DNA of 64,000 bases from Sphaerolaimus hirsutus (lineage: Eukaryota > Nematoda > Chromadorea > Monhysterida > Sphaerolaimidae): assembly GCA_964036195.1 (NCBI GenBank), contig OZ038453.1, positions 28,152,997 through 28,216,996 on the forward strand, written 5' to 3'. Below, piece by piece: positions 27,701-36,700 of the stretch. A program made the translations under genes and the position numbers. Below the pieces are notes generated by a model. It was not told the DNA's origin. It did not search any database and worked only from the letters and a program-made list of their open reading frames with translations. Position 1 is the first letter of the stretch, and each line of letters starts with the position of its first letter.

Positions 27701-30700
27701 GAGCTTGTGCTATTATGGCATTTGTTTTATGTTTTATTGGAATGGCAATTACATATCTGGTGAATGAATCAATAATTAATAAAAAGTATTTGAATTTTTT
27801 ATAGATGGGCATTTCACACAAATCAGCATGTATTGTATGAAATGGTTGAGAAACTGTAGGATGTACTAAAATTTCAGGTGTACATGTTCAGGAAGTTTTA
27901 TAAGTTTGACAAATAGAACAATTTTTGCAAAAATTTTCGACATCTTTTGCAATATTCGGCCACATTCCATAATGTGTCAATAGTTGTACTGTTTTTTGAG
28001 CTGCGGAATGTGAACCATACAGTCCATTGTAAAATTCAATTAAAAAAAGGTTTTCTTAAGTGTTCTGTAACTAATGGGACATATTTTCCAGTTGGGTTTT
28101 TCATACATAGGATTGCATTTATATAAGAATATGTGGTTTTATCTCCAGAATTTATGTAATCATTTGCAATTTTCTGTATTTCTGTATCTTTTGACTGTTC
28201 CGAGACCCAATCTAAGGTTCCAGTAAAAGTTAAATCTAGTGTTTCTGTATTTTCAGCTGTTTCTGTTTCCATTGCTCCTGAAACACATTCTTTGGCTGTA
28301 TGTGTATTGATTTGTGTTGAGGTGAGGAAGGATTCTGTCATTTTTATTTCTTCGGGACCTATTGGGAATAAATGAGGTTGAATATCAATTAATTTTGTGG
28401 ATTCTATCAACTCATGGGTGTCTTCTGGTGAATCAATTGGATTATGTGAGAGTTGATCAGCCACTATGTTTAAATTGGCATTTTTATGTTCAATTCTAGT
28501 AATTTTTGCTTGTAGGTACATCGCCCATCGTTCCAATATCGATGCATGTGGGGACTTGAAGGCGTCTACAACCCCCTTGTTATCAGTTTGTAAAATTATT
28601 GATTGTCCCTCAATTAGAGGAGAAAGTCTTCAAAAGCAAAAGCAATAGCTAAGGCCTCTAATTGAGCAGCTGACCAATTTTTATATTGGGCATGCACTCT
28701 TTTGCTAATATACGCAATGGGGTGTAATTTTTTATCATTTATGTCTTCTTGTAGTAGGACAGCTGACAGCCCTTGACGACTGGCGTCTGTTTGTAAAATA
28801 AATGGTTTATTTGAATGATAATTTGGATGCGCTAGAACAGGTGCAGTAGTTAAAGCATATTTCAATTTTACATAAGCTGACATCATTTCTGGTGTCCAAT
28901 GTAGGGCCTCAAATCCTGTTTTTGAGTATTTTCCACAATTTGCATCAGTCAATGGTGCAGCTGTTATGGAGTATTGTGGTATAAAGTGTGAAAATGTTGT
29001 TGTTTTCCCCAAAAATCAGCGTAGGTCTTGTTTCAATTGTGGTTGATCTTGATGTCTCACAGCACTAATTCTGTCATGTGCTGGGGCAATTCCTTCAGCA
29101 CTTACGTTGTGTCCAATGTATCACAATTTTTTTACCAAAAATAGGCATTTTTTCAGCCTTAATCCTTAAGTCTTAATCCAGCCCATTTTAGGCGGTCAAA
29201 AACTTTGTTTAAGTGTATTAGGTGTTCTTCGATATTATCACTAGATATTAATATGTCATCTAGGTAAGCCCGTACCCATTTATTTGTATAATCTTCACAA
29301 AGACCGCGTAATAATATGGTCATTAATTTTTGGAAAGATGCAGGACTGCCTGACGCTCCCATGGGTGCACTGAGAAATCTAAATTGTCCGAGAGAACATA
29401 CAAAAGCGGTAGCATCTTTAGTTTCTTTGTTCCCCAAGGGTATGTTATAAAATCCATGTTTTAAGTCCAGGGAAGAGAAAACTTTTCTTCCTGCTAATTC
29501 AGTTAAAATATGCCCAATTTGGGGTAATGGCCAAGACTGTGTTAAAGTTACGCTATTTAATAGTCTGAAATCGACAACTAGGCGCCAACCACCACTACTT
29601 TTCTTGGCTACTGAAATTGGGCTTGCCCAGGGGGAATCACAAGCTTCAATTATGCCTTGTTGTAGCATATTTTCAATTGTTTCATAAATATATTGTCGTT
29701 TCTCTAATGATTCATATCTGGGAGGTTGTTTCATTGGTTTCTGACTTGGGTCAGTTTTAATGTAATGTTTGACTAATGTTGTACACCCTACGTCAAACTC
29801 ACCACAGCTAAAAACATAGTGGTATTGTTTGATTAGGTTCCAGAATTTTTCAGACTCTAATTTTGTCAAATCAAGTTGGTTTTCTACTGGAAGATGTTTC
29901 TTTATGTGTTTGAAGTGATCGTTTGGATCTACAGGGAAGCTGTTTATTGGTGGTGACCAATTAAAAGGAGTTGGCCATGGAGTGGCATAATTGCAATCAA
30001 TTTTATTTTCGAATTTTTGTTTTATTTTCCATATTTGTTGATGTGGATACCATGATCCCAATTTAAAATTTTTCCGTAACTGTAAGGGTTTATCTGCAGT
30101 GTTCAACACATAGAAAGTAAAAAGTGTGTGTTTTTCAGCAGGTACTTCTGTGTGAATAGAATGTGTTTCTAGAAAAGGAAAAATATCATTCATGTGTTTA
30201 TGTCAAGAATTCCTCCTGTTGTTGTAGTAAAATTCAAGTGACAATGTAGCTTATTTATTGAATGTGGTTTCAAATGACAACTTCAAATGCTAATTTACCT
30301 ATTGTGGATTTGATTCGGCTGTAATGTTTCTGTATATAGGTGTTTTTCAAAGACGTTTTCGAATTGTCATTCATTTGTGAATTTTTATTATGGTTGTCAC
30401 AGACAGGTGGCAGACTAATAAAACTAATATCACTTTGAAACTTTTTAAAATGTTCGGATTCATTAATTCGATCACATTTCACTATCGCCTTCAATGTGTT
30501 CATCATTGGAGTGGGTAATTTCCACACTTTTTTCCTTGCCTTGTTGGGATTCGTCATCTGTGATGGGGGGTGAACGGATAATGGAGTAAAATAAGACTGC
30601 AAAATACTATTTAAATTACCTGTTTCATTTTCCGTTGTCACAAAATCATAAACAGTTTTTGCTATTTGTTCTTGTAACTGTTCTGGAAGTTCATTGGCTT

Positions 30701-33700
30701 GTTGTGAAAATTCTGTCATGAAAGTGTGTAAAGTTGTCTTATTTTCAGCTGGAGGTTTGTATGCATTCGACGGGGCGTTTTTAGGGAAGGTTGTATTATG
30801 CGTAGGAGATGGTCCTACACTGCGTACCCCCTGATTCAGCGGACCAGCATTCAATGGAAATTTTTTAAATTTATTGTCTGAAGTGGACGTTCCCAACACT
30901 AATTTTGTGTTTTGTTGTAAACGTTTTTGTTTAATGCAATCTGCTTTCGAATGGTTTCCATGGCCTGGGAAATCGCATTTCTCAGAATCGGGTTTTTTAA
31001 CGAATTTTTTATTCTTCCATGGCTGATTGGTATAATTTTTTGTGGTATTATTTTGCGTTTCCTGATTTTTTACCATGCCTATATCTTCCAATTCACAGGA
31101 ATACAAATCTAATTGAAATGCAATGTCTCTGGGTTCCGTGATTTTGTGTGTAGTTAAATCTCGTTTTAAGTTGAACAAAAAATTGGAATCATATTTATTT
31201 GTAATGAGGTTTTGCAATAAGTGGTTTGCAACGAAATTTTTCCAAGAAGTAGCATTCATATTTTGCAGTACTTCATTAGGCAATTTTGCTAATAATCTTG
31301 CGCAAAATTGAACAGCAGTTTCATTTGGTTTCTGGTTCAACTTTTGCCACATTATCATGTTCAGGCGTTTATCAAATGGATTGAAAAGTAGGAGAAAGTC
31401 TTTAAGGACAAATTTATAATCTGATTTTTGATCCTCTGAAAATGTTTTGTAAATATCTCTCGCCGAGCGTTTCAATTTCGTTTGAAAAATTAATTTCCAA
31501 ATCGCTGGCCAAAACGCTTCCGGAAAAACTGTCAAATGACACACCACTGAATTTTTCCAGTCCCTGAAACTTTCAGTTGTAGAACCCTCGTAATCTGATA
31601 TTTGTTGCAGCAATAATTGTAAAGTAGTAGTTAGATTGGGATCCAAATCACTGAGCGAATTTGTTTCAGTTGGTTTTTCAGTGGAATTTGGTAATTTTTC
31701 ATTATTTTTAACGTTTGTGAAAGTTAATAGTTGATCCTGTCAATTGTAGTATTCTTGATACATCAGCGTTAAATGTTGCCTTAATTCCTGGTTGACTACT
31801 TTTTTTACTCCTTCAACTACCATTTGACCAATTGAACTGGATAAATTTTCAACAATGTCCGTCGACATTTAACTGTTTTTTTGGTCAATTATGTTTGAAT
31901 AGAGCGACAGTTTATTTTCCATCATGTTTTCTATCACATGAAATAAATGATCATAATTCATGAATTGCGAATTTTGTGAAACACTTAAATGTGCCCTGTC
32001 ACTACCGTAATTTGGATTCAAACTATTGTGATGAGGGTCAATGGCTGTGTTCAAACTTGAACTTGCCAGACGACCTTTTGGTTTTGTTTTCAAAGCTGCA
32101 TTTGCTTGGTTGAAAAATTCTTCCGTGGTGACATCATTTCCTAAATGCGGGTTGCGAGAGCTCGTATTTGGTGAAGGCCTGTGCATTTCATAGCCGGGCG
32201 GCGGCACAGTCAAAAGTGGTAGTTGTGGTGCCAAGGGAATCGCTGACGATGGTCCTGGACCATGTTGTTGTGGCACGGAGCCATGTACTGACACTGAACT
32301 ACCATGCACGGACATGGGTAAAGTACCGTCATTTTGGGGCACAGGGCCATTTTCCAGAGGTACTATACTGTTGGCATTAGAGCCAATAGTCGAACCATTT
32401 TGGTTCGAAATGAAACGATCTTCTGAGATCGAATCATGTAAATGATTGTGATCATTCATAGTCGGCTGTTTCGCTGTTTTGCGAAATTACCATAGCCTGG
32501 GGGCTAATTGTCGTCCATGTTATTTGTATGGACTTTACTGTGTAATATACTCCAACAGGGTGTGGAAGATTTGCAACCACCAGGTCCACCATGTAAAGTG
32601 CGGATCTCACTTTATATATTTATTTATTTGTCTGAGCAATCACACAGTGCTGTTTTATCACTAAAATGTCAATTAAATAACTATCACAACAGAAGTGCAT
32701 AATTTGTCTAGTTTACAGTCACATATTTCTCTGTCCACTTCAACATCATTTTACTGTTATAAATGAGATAATGATTGCATTTTGTACTGCCTTGTACCGC
32801 AGAACGCACCCAACCAGAATTTTTATCAGAGAACTTTCTAACACTGCAAAATGTGATCAGGAAAAACACTTCCACATGAAAAAGGAAGATATAGGCATTT
32901 TTTTTAAACTTACTGCGCTAAAATACACTCTCCCACATTTGAGAACATTTATTAAAAGAATTTAAAACACCTCGCTACATTTTCCTCACTACTAATTTTC
33001 TTCCCAGTTAAAAATGTAACGATTCCTTAAAATTTTGCCTCGCGTTTTTTATCAAAAATGTGGGAGGGGGTGTATTTCTGTGCAGTTAGTTTAAAAACAA
33101 GCCTTCAGCTCCTCTTCCGTGTGGAACTGTTATCCCATTATCATTTGCATCATTAAAAAGTTCTCCGATAAATATTCTGTTTGGGTGCGTTCCGCGGTAC
33201 AAAACAGTACAAAATGAGAATGTCATTATCTCATTTTGAACATTAAAAATGCCGTTGAAGTGGATTTTGGCAGTTCGCTATGAGCCTGTTCTGTATTTCA
33301 TGCTGAAAAACAGCCTTGAAATACATGATTTCAGTCAGTTATGACTCGCGTCCACGTGCGAGTGATCACCCAAAAGTTGTATTAAAAAACTGTGGGCCGT
33401 TTACTCAGCCCACAGCTGATTTCATGGGGGGTCACCTATGTGAACTTTTTAACAAATGTTGGGGCTTACTTTGTATGTGCTTAAGTTAGCTGTCAAGCTA
33501 CAGTTTGCCTGCAGTACATTATTTTATCAAAATTTTTGAAGTGTCTACATGTGGGTGATAAGAGGTTTACACTGTTGTCCAGGGGTGTTTTATGTCCACA
33601 GCTGCTGAGTCTAAAATTATAATAGTTTTCACTTTTTGTACTCTGAGTAGACTGCTTTCATCTGGAGTGAATACACCAAAGATTATTATCATTGTTATGA

Positions 33701-36700
33701 GCATTTCTGGCAGCATGATTATCATTATATAATGGTATGGATTCCTTTTTACACTAAATGCTATTTGAGCATAGTCCACAGTCCACACATCAGCATGATA
33801 TGTATCGTTAGGCCCTGTATCATGAGCACTGATGTTTTGCTGAAACAATCCAGCTCCGGCTGAATCGGCTATCCACTCTGAAAGATGAATGGTATAAAAA
33901 CATCAATTTGTAATAATGGTATTTTTATGAAAGCCGCAATAAAAACAAATAATTCACCTGCATTGCCATCAGCTCTAACATTTATTTTAAAATGTATCTT
34001 TATGATTCTGATATATGTTGACATGTATGACCTGTAGTGATGGCAAAAATACCTCTTTAAATGGTCATGGCTTTGACACATACTGATCAGACTAGGGTTG
34101 GCCAATGTTTTTAAAAAAAAACTTTGTTTTTTTTTAAAAAACATGATGTCAGAAATGTTGTTGTTTTTTTTCCAAAAACATTGGCCGAAATTTTTAGTAC
34201 CAAGCACTAGGTATTTTGCAAAATTTTTGCGCGCAAGCGCGCAATTTCACACACAAATTGACATTGGTGGTTGTTTTCATTGGTGGTTGTTTTCATTGGT
34301 TTTGTGGCATTTTTCTGTATAACTTCACAGTGTGTAACTTCACTCTCAAAGTAACAACTTCATTTTATAACCTTGTTTGATCACTATTCTGTGCCAAACT
34401 TCACCTGAAGTCACAAACATTTGACTATAAGGCGATATACAAACATGTGGACAAAAAAATAGATATTTTTGACACAAATCACCACTTATAATGCTATCCC
34501 ATGGCTCCACAGCCATTATATGGTCATATTTAACATCACAGAGTATTTCCACTGTCTGATATACCTATAAATGTTGGCACTAGGTCATATTTGGGAGCTT
34601 TTAAAAAAAACGTTTTGGACTTTGAAATAAAAAAAAATACTAGGAAATAAAAAAAGTTGTTTTTTTAAAAACATCGAGTAAAAAAAAAACGTTTTTTTCC
34701 AACCCTAGATCAGACTGCTGCTTTGGACAGAATATTTCTATAACTATATCGATAATGTATCCAGCCAGGCATAGTGTAGCAAATGGTATATTTATCGAAT
34801 ATCCCTCATCCTGTATTCCTCATCGAATAGTTCCCCCCCTCAAAAATGTCTGATGCAATAATAATCCCCCAGAGGGATTATTCAAGCAAATACAGTATTT
34901 TTTGCAGATTTATATCACTAAAATAGATAAAGTAAGTAAAAAAGTGCACTATTGATTAACATAACGATAAACACTGATAAGCTGTTGATATTTGGATATT
35001 TCTACTGTTTATTTCAGTGCCACATATTGCCATCACAAAGCATTTGTTGCCATCACAAAACCTGCTGTAAAGGTAAATTCTGCATGTATGGTTATCAAAT
35101 GGGTAGTTATCCATCTGCAAGTATGTTGTCCACTATAGTGTTGCATAAGAAATGCACCAGAAAATTGTTAATGCATTTTAATGCCACAAATACCTATAAT
35201 AACACCCTTGAAATAGCTCCCTCAAACCTTCATTTTTAATTATTAATTTTCACCTAAATTTTGACTTTCATCTGACCACCCAGTGTCAAGTTATTCAATA
35301 AGTGTTGGACTAAATTGCTGTGCTCTGTATGTCTGGCATGTTGTGCATTACTCACCAATTCAATTTGGGGTTTGTTATGCACACATTTTGGAATGCATTG
35401 TGTGTATTCAACCAAGGTAAACTACAAAGTAACCCCTCTTTCAAACTTACAAGCAGTCGGCATGCCAATGTTACCCTTTGTTTCCTTTTTGTTGTGACTA
35501 TTCCTTCAAAATGTACAGTGGCAATTCGTTCATCATCTGGCATCAGGTTCTCCACCATAACCCTTTCCAAGGTAAAAACTGTATTTTTTGGAATTGAAGA
35601 AATCAATGATTTTTAACAAACTCACGCTTGAGCCATCATAAGATCTGGTGTCCAAATGTTATCTTTTATGGGTATTTTCAGTTCAAAAGTTCCACCAGCA
35701 GTGTCAATTCTACCAATTTGGCAATTTTGTGTACTCACCAGGATGCTTTGCCATCATTCACTTACATAATATTTTATTCTTTGTTAAAAATAAGAATTCA
35801 ACAGTTTTTAAACAGTTAACTGTCTAAAAAGCAAGGAAAAATCTGTATTACTGTGAAATACCCCTTGGGGCCAGATTTAATTATCCCTACAGATTTGTGT
35901 AAGGTAGGGCGTACAACCAATAAATTTTGCCATTGATTTTTTAAAAAAATGATTGGACTAGGTGCCGCGATTTTTTTTCAAAATAATTATTTATTTTTTT
36001 ATTATAAATTTGTTTAAAAAATCACTTGCCAACCCTACCCACGCCACATTATGACTTCATAAAAATCGTATTGGCACATCAGTATTCTGCCATATTCGCT
36101 GTAGTTCCATTTCAAATACTCATCAGTCCAGGCCTAAAACAATTTAAATGTTTTGTTTGTTTTCTCATTGTAATTCGTTACATATGCACATCTAACATGA
36201 TCTAACATGACTTACTAAGGTTGTGTCTATGGGGCTTCAATCAGAGTTGTTAGAATTACTGAACTTTAAAAAAAAAGTATATGTAAATGTAAGTATTTAT
36301 GTTTTACTCACCAAAAAGTATATAAAATGTAAAATACTTCATGTAAATGTGAGTAAAATATTTTTTCCCCAAAAAAATGTAAAAGTGAGTACTTTTCCCT
36401 TGGAAAACGTAAAAACTACTACTTTTTACATGTAAGAGTGAGTTTTACACTGGATTACAAAATGGATGGCATTTTTCAGTGATTTTTTTGTTTTTTTTTG
36501 TAGAAAAGTTGTATGATTTCTTCAAAATTTTATTTTTTTAGCAATGGAAAATTGTTATTTTAGTACAATTTTATAATTTATAATTGTTGAGTTATGAATC
36601 AAATTAAGTTTGGTTTTCGCAACCCCAGAATCTAACATAACATCATACACAGCTTGTATATTTATTTTGTCTGGCTTTCATAATGTTTTTATAATGTTTA

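Larger units (their letters stand above)
25238..30193 (-). pseudogene. Gypsy-type pol (RT, RNase H, integrase), frameshifted and interrupted
   Basis: RT occupies 30193-29159 and includes GGWRLVVDFRLLNS, SSLDLKHGFYNIPLG and the catalytic YLDD. An RNase H-like segment (FILQTDASRQG, YISKRVHAQYKNWSAAQLEA) follows in another frame at 29012-28614. Further frames at 28536-28036 and 27821-27570 give a linker and the integrase Zn-binding and core regions (FCKNCSICQ, IIDSFTRY, ITDNGCEF). The glutamate-bearing HPQSNGMAERAIQ lies at about 26590-26540, beyond a hAT-like insert. A second insert splits the C-terminal part before 25599. The tail ends at a TAA at 25238 with one earlier in-frame stop near 25322. 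The order RT, RNase H, integrase is diagnostic of Ty3/Gypsy elements. Confidence 0.85.
21116..32735 (-). mobile_element. Ty3/Gypsy-type LTR retrotransposon (11.6 kb) with extra divergent genes
   Basis: Direct repeats of about 144 bases (21116-21259 and 32592-32735) bound gag- and pol-like frames on the minus strand. CACTT at 21111-21115 and 32736-32740 fits a 5-bp target duplication. Order in sense direction is LTR, gag (32459-30270), RT-RNase H-integrase (30193-25238), an antisense multi-exon gene (25094-23555), a sense multi-exon gene (23303-21314), polypurine-like tract, LTR. pol is frameshifted and split by two hAT-like insertions, so the copy is dead as a unit. No aspartic protease motif or envelope-like membrane protein was recognised. 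Confidence 0.8.
20797..33571. mobile_element. Foldback element split by the LTR retrotransposon
   Basis: The arm at 20797-21115 (phrases ACACTTCGAAAATTTTGAT, CAGCTGTGGGCTGAGTAAAC) is the complement of the arm ending at 33571. The segment 32741-33270 is itself palindromic. Removing 21116-32740 gives about 1.15 kb, the size of the foldback at 10106-11696 without its insert, and the two share the AAATACAGAACAG phrase and the style of terminal TGTAAAC sequence. Confidence 0.65.
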
